This document shows, piece after piece, positions 56,877-64,000 of a DNA stretch of 64,000 bases. This DNA is from Bacillus sp. AFS015802 (lineage in GTDB: Bacteria > Bacillota > Bacilli > Bacillales > Bacillaceae_B), in the NCBI RefSeq assembly GCF_002561455.1, contig NZ_NTUP01000011.1, positions 62,001-126,000 of the forward strand, given 5' to 3'. Below the pieces are notes generated by a model. The model saw only the letters and a program-made list of their open reading frames with translations, did not search any database and was not told where the DNA came from. Position 1 is the first letter of the stretch. Every line of letters starts with the position of its first letter. Both the position numbers and the translations under genes were made by a program.

Positions 56877-56923
56877 AACGTTAATTCAACGATATAATAA
56901 CATTTTGTTTTATAAATAGTCAA
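56877..56923 (-). promoter_or_regulatory. promoter and dyad operator of thioesterase-PheDH operon
   Basis: TTGACT (56923-56918), 18 bp, TATTAT (56899-56894). Directly downstream is CGTT-AATTC-AACG (56879-56891 on the plus strand), a perfect dyad shared with the importer and paaX-like promoters. Confidence 0.7.
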
Positions 56924-56985
56924 TAAATTGTTAAAATATTTAAAATATTATATTAATATAAGTTATGCAGATGTACCCTTTAGCG

Positions 56986-57024
56986 CAAAAAAGCAACGGA
57001 ACCAAAGTCCCGTTGCTTTTTACA
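56986..57024 (-). terminator. terminator of ABC importer operon
   Basis: AGCAACGG/CCGTTGCT hairpin followed on the minus strand by TTTTTTG. Confidence 0.9.
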
Positions 57025-57050
57025 GAAGGTTGTTTATTCTTTTTAAGGTT

Positions 57051-57851
57051 CTAAGAAAGAAGCGCCCGGTCACTTGCCAGTTTACTTCCACGGATCCGCT
57101 GGAATTCGTGGAGCAGTCCTTCGACGGTGAGGTGCTTTTTCTCGTCTTCGTTCACTTCCAGAATGATCTGCCCTTTATCCATCATGATCAAGCGGTTCCC
57201 GAGATCCAGGGCCTGCTGCATATTATGGGTGACCATCAAGGTGGTGAGCTTATACTTCTCGACAATTTCTTTTGTCAGGTTCGTGATGAGGTCCGCACGC
57301 GCGGGATCAAGTGCAGCCGTATGCTCATCCAACAGGAGGATCGACGGCTCTGTGAAAGTCGCCATCAGAAGGGATAAGGCCTGCCGTTCCCCGCCTGACA
57401 ACAACCCCACTTTTGCATTCAATCTGTTCTCAAGTCCCAAGTGAAGGGTTTCAAGCACTTCTTTAAAGAACACTTTCCGTTTTTTGGTGACCCCCATTTT
57501 AAAGGTCCGGGTCCGATTCCGTGAATACGCCATGGCCAGATTTTCTTCGATGGTCATGGAAGGGGCGGTCCCTGCCATGGGATCCTGGAATACGCGACCG
57601 ATCAGCTTTGAACGTTTATACTCAGAAACCTTCGATACCTCGTGGTCATCGATCAACACATTTCCGATATCAGGGATCAACACCCCTGAGACGATATTCA
57701 TTAGTGTCGATTTCCCGGCTCCATTACTCCCGATGACCGTCACGAAATCACCTGGTTTCAGAGAGAGCTGAATATCATCGAGGGCGATTTTCTCATCGGG
57801 TGTCCCTTCATTGAATACTTTATGAATTCGATTTAATTGTAACACCGCCAT
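57051..57851 (-). CDS. ABC transporter ATPase (TrpZ-like)
   Basis: About 266 residues. Walker A IGSNGAGKSTLMNIVSG, signature LLSGGERQALSLLMA, Walker B SILLLDEHTAALDPARADLI, H-loop VTHNMQQAL. The start overlaps the permease gene by about 30 bases; ATG at 57851 is preferred over GTG at 57854. Energises the importer with the permease and lipoprotein encoded upstream. Confidence 0.93.
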   Translation of the reverse strand: MAVLQLNRIHKVFNEGTPDEKIALDDIQLSLKPGDFVTVIGSNGAGKSTLMNIVSGVLIPDIGNVLIDDHEVSKVSEYKRSKLIGRVFQDPMAGTAPSMTIEENLAMAYSRNRTRTFKMGVTKKRKVFFKEVLETLHLGLENRLNAKVGLLSGGERQALSLLMATFTEPSILLLDEHTAALDPARADLITNLTKEIVEKYKLTTLMVTHNMQQALDLGNRLIMMDKGQIILEVNEDEKKHLTVEGLLHEFQRIRGSKLASDRALLS

Positions 57852-58848
57852 CACCCTTTCTCTCTGATATCGGAGCTTTCTTGACCCGCTCTGCCATGCG
57901 CAGGGCCTTTCGTTTCTTATCCCTGTATCGATCCATCACCTTAGGCATGACAAGGGCAAGGATGACGATGGTCGCCGTGATCAGCTTCATATCCCCTGTT
58001 TCGAGGAAATCCACTCTGAGAGCCATGGATACGACTAATCGGTAGATAATCGCTCCCCCTATGACGGCTAAGGTCGTACGGGCGATCGATTTGGTTCCGA
58101 ATAACGCCTCACCGATAATGACAGAAGCAAGTCCGATGATGATCATCCCGATCCCCATTCCGACGTCGGCAAATCGGCTGTACTGTGCAATCAAAGCTCC
58201 GGACAGGGCGACCATTCCATTTGAGATCCCTAATCCAAGGATGATCATCAGATTCGTATTGGCAGAGAAGCTGCGGATCATCCGCTGATTATCCCCAGTG
58301 GCCCTAAGTGCCAGCCCGATTTCCGTTTTCAGGAATGCGTCTGTCAAAAATTTGATCACAAGTGTGATGATCGTCATGATGAATAATATGCTCCACGTTC
58401 CCGGAACGGGTTCACCGAGTCCGACGGCGACCCACACTTTATTAAGGGCGGCATCGATCCCCAGTGGGGACCAAAATCCTTCTATTCCTGTAAACGCCGT
58501 GTCCTGACTGAGCAGGGGGACATTGGATCTTCCCATGATCCTGAGATTGATGGAATAAAGGGCGATCATCATTAAGATCCCCGATAATAAGGCATTGATC
58601 TTACCAAACGTATGAAGTAATCCTGTTATACATCCTGCTGCGAATCCAATCACAATCGCTGTAAGCGTTGCGATAACGGGGTTTACGCCACTGACAATCA
58701 TGGTTGCAGCGACGGCGGCCCCGGTTACGAAGCTGCCATCGACTGTTAAATCAGGAAAATCCAGTATCCGAAAGGACAGATAGACTCCGAGGGCCATAAT
58801 AGCGTAAATGATTCCAGATTCAAAGGATGCGAATATTGCTGTTGGCAC
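57820..58848 (-). CDS. ABC transporter permease (TrpY-like)
   Basis: 342 residues with about nine membrane helices, BPD_transp_2 type (as in branched-chain amino-acid and TrpY permeases): IYAIMALGVYLSFRILDFPDLTVDGSFVTGAAVAA, GLLHTFGKINALLSGILMMIALYSINLRIMG, GLGISNGMVALSGALIAQYSRFADVGMGIGMI. Its position after a PF04392-type binding protein gives the TrpXYZ layout known for tryptophan uptake in streptococci. Confidence 0.9.
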   Translation of the reverse strand: MPTAIFASFESGIIYAIMALGVYLSFRILDFPDLTVDGSFVTGAAVAATMIVSGVNPVIATLTAIVIGFAAGCITGLLHTFGKINALLSGILMMIALYSINLRIMGRSNVPLLSQDTAFTGIEGFWSPLGIDAALNKVWVAVGLGEPVPGTWSILFIMTIITLVIKFLTDAFLKTEIGLALRATGDNQRMIRSFSANTNLMIILGLGISNGMVALSGALIAQYSRFADVGMGIGMIIIGLASVIIGEALFGTKSIARTTLAVIGGAIIYRLVVSMALRVDFLETGDMKLITATIVILALVMPKVMDRYRDKKRKALRMAERVKKAPISERKGDGGVTIKSNS

Positions 58849-58864
58849 GAATCATCATCCCTTC

Positions 58865-59872
58865 CTAATTTTCTTCTAAGAATGTACCAAGGTCAGACCA
58901 GGCTTCCTGTACTTCCACTCCTTGTTCTTCAGCAGCCGCTTTATTGAACATCAGCTCAAAGTTTTCGGGAGCCTGTACAGGGATTTCAGAAGGTTTTTTC
59001 TCACCCTTCAAGATCTTCACTGCCATTAACCCCGTTTGATAACCAAGATCTTCATAGTTGAATCCACTCGCTGCAATCGCCCCTTTTTTCAACGAATCGA
59101 GTTCCCCTACAAAAAGAGGGATGTCCTTTTCATTTGCTACCGTGATGACGGATTCCAATGCTGAGACGACTGTATTATCTTTCGGGATGTAAATGGCATC
59201 GACTCTTCCAACAAGGGATTCTGTTGCCTGTTTGACATCCGCAGACGTTGAAACCGTAGCCTCAACCACTTCCACGCCTTTTTCCTTGGCAAGCTTATTC
59301 ACTTCAGCTACTTGGACGACGGCATTTTGTTCACCGGAGTTATACACAATCCCGATTTTCTTCGCTTTCATTTCATCCGTAATAAAATGGAGTGTCTTTG
59401 AAATCGCTTCAGGATGAGTATCGGTCGTACCGGTAATATTCTCACCAGGCTCGTCAAATGACTTAACCAGTTCAGCCCCAACAGGATCCGTAACAGACGT
59501 AAAGACGATCGGGATATCTCTGGTTGCATTCAGTGCGTGCTGTGCACTTGGGGTTGAGTTAGCAAAGATAAGGTCGACCCCGTCCCCGACAAAGTTCTTC
59601 GCAGCACTTTGTGAGTTACTTTGATCTCCTTGGGCGATTTGAACATCATATTTTACGTTTTCGCCTTCCTTGAAACCGTTTTCTGCCAGAGCTTTCTTAA
59701 ACCCTTCAAACGCTGCATCCAACGATGGATGTTCCACAATCTGCGTAACACCGATCACATATTGCTTCTCACCATCTCCATCCCCGGAGCTCTTATCACT
59801 ACCACATCCAGACAGAACCAGCATTCCGAATAACATAGAGATGACAACAAGTAATAAACTATTCTTCTTCAC
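58865..59872 (-). CDS. ABC importer binding lipoprotein (TrpX-like, PF04392 type)
   Basis: 335 residues. GTG start at 59872 with AGGGGG upstream opens a lipoprotein signal (LLLVVISMLFGMLVLSGCGS, lipobox LSGC). The mature part (YVIGVTQIVEHPSLDAAFEGFKKAL, VDLIFANSTPSAQHAL, DIPIVFTSVTDPVGAELV, YIPKDNTVVSALESV) is typical of the ABC_sub_bind family that includes TrpX. Likely substrate: an aromatic amino acid, given the shared operator with the PheDH operon. Confidence 0.88.
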   Translation of the reverse strand: MKKNSLLLVVISMLFGMLVLSGCGSDKSSGDGDGEKQYVIGVTQIVEHPSLDAAFEGFKKALAENGFKEGENVKYDVQIAQGDQSNSQSAAKNFVGDGVDLIFANSTPSAQHALNATRDIPIVFTSVTDPVGAELVKSFDEPGENITGTTDTHPEAISKTLHFITDEMKAKKIGIVYNSGEQNAVVQVAEVNKLAKEKGVEVVEATVSTSADVKQATESLVGRVDAIYIPKDNTVVSALESVITVANEKDIPLFVGELDSLKKGAIAASGFNYEDLGYQTGLMAVKILKGEKKPSEIPVQAPENFELMFNKAAAEEQGVEVQEAWSDLGTFLEEN

Positions 59873-59954
59873 AGAAATCCCCCTTTTTCTCTTCCTGGTA
59901 TATGATAAGTAGTCTGCAAGACTAGCAAATCCAGATATGATAAAAATACCACTC

Positions 59955-60001
59955 AACGTAAATACAACGTTATATTATCACTCCTGTCACAAAATAGTCA
60001 A
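59955..60001 (-). promoter_or_regulatory. promoter and dyad operator of the importer operon
   Basis: TTGACT (60001-59996), 18 bp, TAATAT (59977-59972), then CGTA-AATAC-AACG (59957-59969 on plus) at the start point. Same layout as the thioesterase promoter. The rest of 60002-60290 holds only a G-rich tract near 60100; no gene seen. Confidence 0.7.
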
Positions 60002-60292
60002 TAATATTCCGAAAATTTAAAAATTAATACTAGTATAGTCGGTCTTGGGGTGAATATCCAGAGGGATCGGGGAAAATTTTATGGCGGGGTGTCCTGAAAT
60101 GGTGGGTGGGGGGTTTCTTGTCGGATCGAGATGATACTCTGATTCTAGCGATTTTAATGGGTAACGTAACGGTGAAGGCATCAACGTTTTACAATTCCTG
60201 CTTGTTTAATTGTTTTTTCGCTATAGTTTTAATACTTTTTCATGAACTTATGCCACTTTTAACCAAACTCGTGCCACATTGTGAACACCATC

Positions 60293-60330
60293 AAAAAAAG
60301 CGCTACCCGATCAAGGGCAAGCGCATTTTA
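60293..60330 (-). terminator. terminator after nitronate-monooxygenase-like gene
   Basis: GCGCTTGCCC/GGGTAGCGC hairpin followed on the minus strand by TTTTTTT. Confidence 0.88.
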
Positions 60331-60342
60331 AAAACTCTATTA

Positions 60343-61296
60343 CTATTCCACTACACTGTCAGACAGCTTTTTGAAAATCCCCCGGGCATCGCTCATCATT
60401 CTCTCCAGAAGCTCTGCTACTGTCGGAATATCCGATACGAGACCGGATACTTGCCCCCCGTTTATAAAGCCCTGATCCAGCTTTCCTTCAAGTGCACCTA
60501 TCCGATGATAATCCTCTGAAGTCATCTGGCTGAACTCTTCAAGAGCGACTCCTTTCTGCTCTTTTTGCAGCAATCCAGCTGCATACGGCGTCTTCATGAC
60601 CCGTCTTACCCGTCCGACAGACCGTCCTACGATGACGGTGCTATCGTCTTTTGCATCCACAAGAGTAGATTTATAGTTTTCATGAAAAGGAGCTTCCTGT
60701 GTAGCGATGAACCTGGTTCCCATTTGCACACCACTGGCACCAAGGGCAAGCATGGAAGCGAGGCCCCTTCCATCACCGATTCCTCCTGCTGCGACGACAG
60801 GAATGTCCACTGTATCGACGAGTTGTGGAATAAGGGCAAGCGTTGTCGTTTCCAGATTAGAGTTGATTCCGGCAGCTTCATAGCCTTCCGCCACGATCAC
60901 ATCGGCTCCGGCACCCTCCGCTTTCTTTCCCTGCTTTTTCGAAGCAACCACGCAGATCACTTTTACGTTGTGCTCGTGAAAATAGGGAATGAGGGGGGAT
61001 GGATTTCCCGCTGATAGGGAAACGACCGGTATCCCATGCGTGACCACCAACCGGACCATCTCCTTCAGGTGGGGTGTGATGGAAATCGGGATGTTCAGGG
61101 CGAAAGGCTTGCTCGTTCTCTTTTTCGTTTCCAGGATGATTGCTTCGACCTCCTCCACACCCATGGTTCCGACTCCGATCGTACCAAGTGCTCCTGCTTC
61201 AGAGATTGCTGCCGTCAATGGGGCATTGCTGATGTTCCCCATGCCTCCTTGAATGATAGGATAGTTTATATGTAAGACGTTCGTTAGGTTATTCAT
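60343..61296 (-). CDS. nitronate monooxygenase / FabK-like flavoprotein
   Basis: 317 residues, FMN-binding TIM barrel: YPIIQGGMGNISNAPLTAAISEAGALGTIG, VICVVASKKQGKKAEGAGADVIVAEGYEAAGI, IPVVAAGGIGDGRGLASMLALGASGVQMGTRFIATQE. Close to 2-nitropropane dioxygenase and enoyl-ACP reductase II. The family is broad, so the reaction is open; position between the importer and paaX-like genes suggests an aromatic-pathway role. A degenerate dyad (CGTT-AAAGT-AATG, 61312-61324) lies upstream. Confidence 0.85.
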   Translation of the reverse strand: MNNLTNVLHINYPIIQGGMGNISNAPLTAAISEAGALGTIGVGTMGVEEVEAIILETKKRTSKPFALNIPISITPHLKEMVRLVVTHGIPVVSLSAGNPSPLIPYFHEHNVKVICVVASKKQGKKAEGAGADVIVAEGYEAAGINSNLETTTLALIPQLVDTVDIPVVAAGGIGDGRGLASMLALGASGVQMGTRFIATQEAPFHENYKSTLVDAKDDSTVIVGRSVGRVRRVMKTPYAAGLLQKEQKGVALEEFSQMTSEDYHRIGALEGKLDQGFINGGQVSGLVSDIPTVAELLERMMSDARGIFKKLSDSVVE

Positions 61297-61311
61297 TATA
61301 ATCCCCCTTCG

Positions 61312-61324
61312 TTAAAGTAATGTT
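61312..61324. promoter_or_regulatory. degenerate copy of the PaaX-linked dyad
   Basis: CGTT-AAAGT-AATG between a TATAAC-like -10 and the ribosome site of the flavoprotein gene; one mismatch in the dyad. Confidence 0.4.
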
Positions 61325-61359
61325 ATACTTTTTGGAATTGTGTGACAAGTGGTTGCAGA

Positions 61360-61371
61360 GGTCCGTCCCTC
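61360..61371. repeat. 12-mer GGTCCGTCCCTC, intergenic single copy
   Basis: Exact copy, adjoining the T tract of the paaX-like gene's terminator. Confidence 0.8.
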
Positions 61372-61406
61372 AAAAAAACCACCTGCCGAATGAAACCTGC
61401 AGGTGA
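61372..61406 (-). terminator. terminator of paaX-like gene
   Basis: CACCTGC/GCAGGTG stem followed on the minus strand by GGTTTTTTTG. Confidence 0.85.
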
Positions 61407-61412
61407 TTTTGT

Positions 61413-62288
61413 TCAATCCAGTAATAAAGGATGGGTCATGACATTATAGCTCAGATCCTTATTTTTCAGTTCGTTGCCGTCTTCGAATACACTTTCAAAG
61501 AAGCGGGATGCCGGTTCTGCGAGTTCTTTGTAGTATTCGCCGAACAGAGTGGCCGCGTGGGCTCCGAGCCATTTTTCCGGCAGGAGTTCTTCCGGCAGGC
61601 CTGGATCGACGAAGAGGAATTTCCGGTATTCGTGGACAAGCTTCGTTCTTTCCACGAAGCATTCGGCATCTGTCATCTGCCCTTTCCCGATTTTACTTTT
61701 ATCAATCATGTATTGTTGGCTATAGCGGGAAATGAATTCCTGGTAACGGTCATTGATTTCGTTCAAGTCCCAGCTTTTTTCAATCAACCGCTGATTTTCA
61801 TTCGGGCCTTCGTACTCGGCGATGAAAAAGTCGACGTACTCTTTGATATCGTATTTTCCAATCAGGGACTGCACTTGTTTTTCCAGGTTATTGGGAGAAA
61901 TCCACGTGCTCGTCGATAAGGTCCCGAATCCGCTCCAGACCAGTTCTTTTCTCAGTTCATCCCGTATACTCCTGATTTCTTCGGGAATCGAATACATCAG
62001 GATTCTCCATTTACCGTCCCATTGCTCGGGCTTCAACTTAAAGATCCTGTTGGCTGCCTCTTCCATTCGGGTCACACCGCGTTCTGTGAGGGAGTAATAG
62101 CTTTTGTTCCCCTGCTTCTCCGCCTGGACCCAGCCCTGCTTATTCATCCTTGAAATCGCGGCCCGAACCGCTTGATCATTATGACCGAATTCGTTCAGCA
62201 GACGGATCAAACTGCCAATCCATATTTTATTTCCGTAATGCCGAATATAATCCCCGTATAGTGTAAAGATCATGGATCTCGTATTCAT
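61413..62288 (-). CDS. paaX: PaaX-family transcriptional repressor
   Basis: 291 residues, the usual PaaX length. N-terminal winged helix (SMIFTLYGDYIRHYGNKIWIGSLIRLLNEFGHNDQAVRAAISRMNKQGWVQAEKQGNKSYYSLTERG; cited in outline), central WDGKWRILMYSIPEEIRSIRDELRKELVWSGFGTLSTSTWISP, and a C-terminal helical domain. In known systems PaaX represses phenylacetate genes until phenylacetyl-CoA binds. A dyad at 62327-62339 lies in its own promoter, implying autoregulation. Start has GGAGAGGCAG upstream. Confidence 0.92.
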   Translation of the reverse strand: MNTRSMIFTLYGDYIRHYGNKIWIGSLIRLLNEFGHNDQAVRAAISRMNKQGWVQAEKQGNKSYYSLTERGVTRMEEAANRIFKLKPEQWDGKWRILMYSIPEEIRSIRDELRKELVWSGFGTLSTSTWISPNNLEKQVQSLIGKYDIKEYVDFFIAEYEGPNENQRLIEKSWDLNEINDRYQEFISRYSQQYMIDKSKIGKGQMTDAECFVERTKLVHEYRKFLFVDPGLPEELLPEKWLGAHAATLFGEYYKELAEPASRFFESVFEDGNELKNKDLSYNVMTHPLLLD

Positions 62289-62324
62289 AGCTGCCTCTCC
62301 TTTTTATTCATTCCGTTTCTCTAT

Positions 62325-62342
62325 GACGTTAATTTTACGTTT
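62325..62342. promoter_or_regulatory. dyad operator upstream of paaX
   Basis: CGTT-AATTT-TACG on the plus strand, one mismatch from the perfect dyad at the thioesterase promoter, next to TATTATATTAAC that can serve as -10. Confidence 0.6.
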
Positions 62343-62414
62343 AGTTAATATAATATCACAAATATTCTGTGAAAATAAATGAATATTCTTGTTTGACCGT
62401 TTTTAACACAAAAA

Positions 62415-62436
62415 AATCAGGCTCTAGGGGGAGCCT
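62415..62436 (-). terminator. terminator of the 73-residue gene
   Basis: ATCAGGCTC/GAGCCTGAT stem followed by TTTTTTTG on the minus strand. Confidence 0.9.
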
Positions 62437-62441
62437 GATCC

Positions 62442-62663
62442 TCAATGATACACCCTCAACATCTCCAGCATCTTCACAAAATCATACGTGTTCACTACCT
62501 TTTCCTTGGACCAGTTCGCCTCGATCCAATGCACAAGCTCTTCCTGGCTGTTGAACACTTCCCCGCTCGTGTCGGCTTTCCTGATCATGAATCGGCCGTT
62601 ATCCTCATCTGCGACGACAAGACAGGGAATCTCACTCTCTACTGTCATAATTTCGAATTCCAT
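62442..62663 (-). CDS. 73-residue hypothetical protein
   Basis: Soluble acidic protein (MEFEIMTVESEIPCLVVADEDNG ... FVKMLEMLRVYH) with an alternating strand-helix pattern. Start at 62663 after GAGGTGAATAAG; GTG at 62672 would overlap the ribosome site. It stands between paaX and the thiolase gene with its own terminator; no family recognised, and a link to aromatic catabolism is unproven. Confidence 0.7.
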   Translation of the reverse strand: MEFEIMTVESEIPCLVVADEDNGRFMIRKADTSGEVFNSQEELVHWIEANWSKEKVVNTYDFVKMLEMLRVYH

Positions 62664-62737
62664 CTTATTCACCTCATATCTATCTTTTCTAAAAAAGAAA
62701 CGAATTAATCACAAAAAGCCCTGCAAAAACAGGGCAA

Positions 62738-63943
62738 TTACGATTCTATGTTTTCTACTAAGGTTGCGATTCCCTGGCCCACTCCGATGCACATGGTGGA
62801 CAGACCGTAGCGCACCTTCCTCTTTTTCATTTCATAGAGAAGGGTGGTGAGGATACGGGCCCCGCTGGCTCCAAGTGGGTGACCAAAGGAAATGGCTCCC
62901 CCATTGACGTTGACGATCTCCTCATTCAGGCCAAGCTCCCGGATGCAGGCAATGGACTGTGCCGCGAAGGCTTCATTCAGCTCGACTAAGCCAATCTGGT
63001 CAAGGGCGAGACCGGAACGCTTCAGCACCTTCTGAGTGGCATAGATCGGGCCCAGTCCCATGACGGAAGGCTCAAGTCCTGCAGTGGCAGACGTCACGTA
63101 GCGTGCGAGTGGTGTAACGCCTAATTCTTCCGCCTTTTCCCTGCTCATGAGTAACAGGGCCGATGCACCGTCATTCACGCCGGAAGCATTCCCCGCCGTT
63201 ACGGTGCCTCCCTGGAAGAGGGGCTTAAGCTTCTGCAGCTTCTCACTATTTGTTTCAGGCCTTGGGTGTTCATCCATTAAAAAGGAAGAGACATTTCCTT
63301 TGCGATCCCTTAATTCCACCGGTACAATCTCTTCTTTAAATCGTTCTTCATCCATGGCCCGTTTCGCCTTCATCTGGCTCCAGTAAGCAAAGTGATCCTG
63401 CTCTTCCCGTGAAATGCCGAATTGCTTCGCTACGTTCTCGGCTGTTTCCGGCATGGAATCGGTCCCGTATCTCTCTTTCAGACGGGAGTTGACAAAACGC
63501 CAGCCGATCGTCGTATCGAACATTTCCATATTGCCTCTTGGAAAGTCTCTCGAAGGCTTTGCCATAACGTAAGGCGCACGGGTCATGCTTTCCGTCCCCC
63601 CCGCAATGAAGACATCTCCTTCATCCGCCATGATGGCTCTCGCTGCATAGTTCACAGCGTCCAGTCCCGAGCCGCATAGACGGTTGATGGTCGTTGCCCC
63701 GACTTCAACCGGGAGGCCCGCCAGGAGAGCCGACATCCTTGCGACGTTCCGATTGTCCTCCCCGGCACCATTGGCATTTCCCAGTACCACTTCTTCAATC
63801 GTATGCACTGGTACGAGGGGATTTCGTTCTACCAGGGCTTTTATGACATGGGCCCCTAAGTCATCGGGGCGTACCTCTTTTAAGGAACCTTTGTATTTTC
63901 CGATCGGGGTACGGACGGCATCGACAATGACAACCTCTCTCAT
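62738..63943 (-). CDS. 3-oxoadipyl-CoA / acetyl-CoA acyltransferase (thiolase)
   Basis: 401 residues, the length of PaaJ/PcaF. Active-site Cys90 in [19 protein letters not shown], His in [16 protein letters not shown], second Cys in [12 protein letters not shown]. The segments [27 protein letters not shown] and [25 protein letters not shown] are typical of 3-oxoadipyl-CoA thiolases. Together with the 3-hydroxyacyl-CoA dehydrogenase upstream (ATGA overlap) and the PaaX-like gene downstream, it points to a paa operon entering from beyond the window. Confidence 0.9.
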   Translation of the reverse strand: MREVVIVDAVRTPIGKYKGSLKEVRPDDLGAHVIKALVERNPLVPVHTIEEVVLGNANGAGEDNRNVARMSALLAGLPVEVGATTINRLCGSGLDAVNYAARAIMADEGDVFIAGGTESMTRAPYVMAKPSRDFPRGNMEMFDTTIGWRFVNSRLKERYGTDSMPETAENVAKQFGISREEQDHFAYWSQMKAKRAMDEERFKEEIVPVELRDRKGNVSSFLMDEHPRPETNSEKLQKLKPLFQGGTVTAGNASGVNDGASALLLMSREKAEELGVTPLARYVTSATAGLEPSVMGLGPIYATQKVLKRSGLALDQIGLVELNEAFAAQSIACIRELGLNEEIVNVNGGAISFGHPLGASGARILTTLLYEMKKRKVRYGLSTMCIGVGQGIATLVENIES

Positions 63944-64000
63944 GACTGATGCTCCTTTTCTTTCGATTCGGAGTAGTCATAAACCCCTTTGCCTGTCTTT
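63940..64000 (-). CDS. 3-hydroxyacyl-CoA dehydrogenase, C-terminal end (partial)
   Basis: Only the last 19 residues are inside the window: [19 protein letters not shown] followed by TGA. KTGKGFYDY-type tails are characteristic of 3-hydroxybutyryl-CoA/PaaH dehydrogenases. The stop overlaps the thiolase ATG by four bases, so the two are translationally coupled. PaaH acts on 3-hydroxyadipyl-CoA in the phenylacetyl-CoA pathway. Confidence 0.7.
   Translation of the reverse strand, partial: KTGKGVYDYSESKEKEHQS

Noticed and set aside
60090-60120. G-quadruplex in GGTGGGTGGGGGG
   Set aside because: Only three G runs of uneven length are present; too weak to call.
60106-60519. 137-residue plus-strand reading frame
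   Set aside because: GTG start in a G-rich tract, no clear ribosome site, and most of it is antisense to a terminator and a conserved gene.

Overview
The window reads as chromosome of a Gram-positive, endospore-former-type member of the Bacillaceae (Bacillus sensu lato; a Rossellomorea- or marine-Bacillus-like genome would fit, but the genus is a guess). Reasons: strong GGAGG-type ribosome sites, GTG starts, T-box and c-di-GMP-I leaders, CcpA cre-like sites, KinB-like orphan kinase, YebC2/YeeI and YfmL homologues. No rRNA, tRNA, phage, IS transposase or CRISPR was seen. Most genes lie on the minus strand.

Layout. 1-7.4 kb: partial TetR regulator; a c-di-GMP-I riboswitch in front of a secreted TIM-barrel-like protein and an NAD(P)-binding oxidoreductase; three tiny genes; an uncharacterised pair made of an ATP-grasp ligase and a 654-residue protein with a papain-like Cys/His pattern; YebC2. 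7.5-11.6 kb: gluconate kinase and permease divergent from an RpiR-type regulator. 11.7-18.3 kb: class III aminotransferase and YjiH-type transporter behind a clear sigma-54 promoter, their PAS/AAA+ activator, and divergent kynureninase and kynurenine formamidase (no kynA here). 18.4-28.7 kb: UvrD-type helicase, small genes, a 1-kb non-coding tract with nested repeats and a tandem structured-RNA candidate, GNAT, amidohydrolase, DEAD-box helicase, sensor kinase, CPA1 antiporter and a tandem AbrB-type protein. 28.7-45 kb: hom-thrC-thrB, then the ilvE-ilvD-(T-box)-ilvB-ilvH-ilvC-leuA-leuB-leuC-leuD-ilvA operon.

45.2-64 kb is an aromatic amino-acid catabolic region. A homogentisate branch (HPPD, HisC-like aminotransferase, flavoprotein, fumarylacetoacetase, homogentisate dioxygenase) lies beside a phenylalanine dehydrogenase followed by its own E1alpha-E1beta-E2-E3 2-oxoacid dehydrogenase genes and a thioesterase, a TrpXYZ-like ABC importer, a nitronate-monooxygenase-like flavoprotein, a PaaX-family repressor, and the end of a paa-type operon (3-oxoadipyl-CoA thiolase and the tail of a 3-hydroxyacyl-CoA dehydrogenase). 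The simplest reading is Phe -> phenylpyruvate -> phenylacetyl-CoA through a dedicated arylpyruvate dehydrogenase, feeding the phenylacetyl-CoA pathway. A shared CGTT-N5-AACG type dyad sits at the start points of the paaX-like gene, the importer and the thioesterase/PheDH operon, with a weaker form at the flavoprotein gene.

Other signals: the 12-mer GGTCCGTCCCTC occurs at least eight times exactly, both in terminator stems and inside genes in several frames; phased TTGCG repeats lie every 20-21 bp upstream of hom; and a CPA1 antiporter appears to start at an AUC codon. Kyn, Phe and homogentisate functions in one window suggest a strain specialised in consuming aromatic amino acids.
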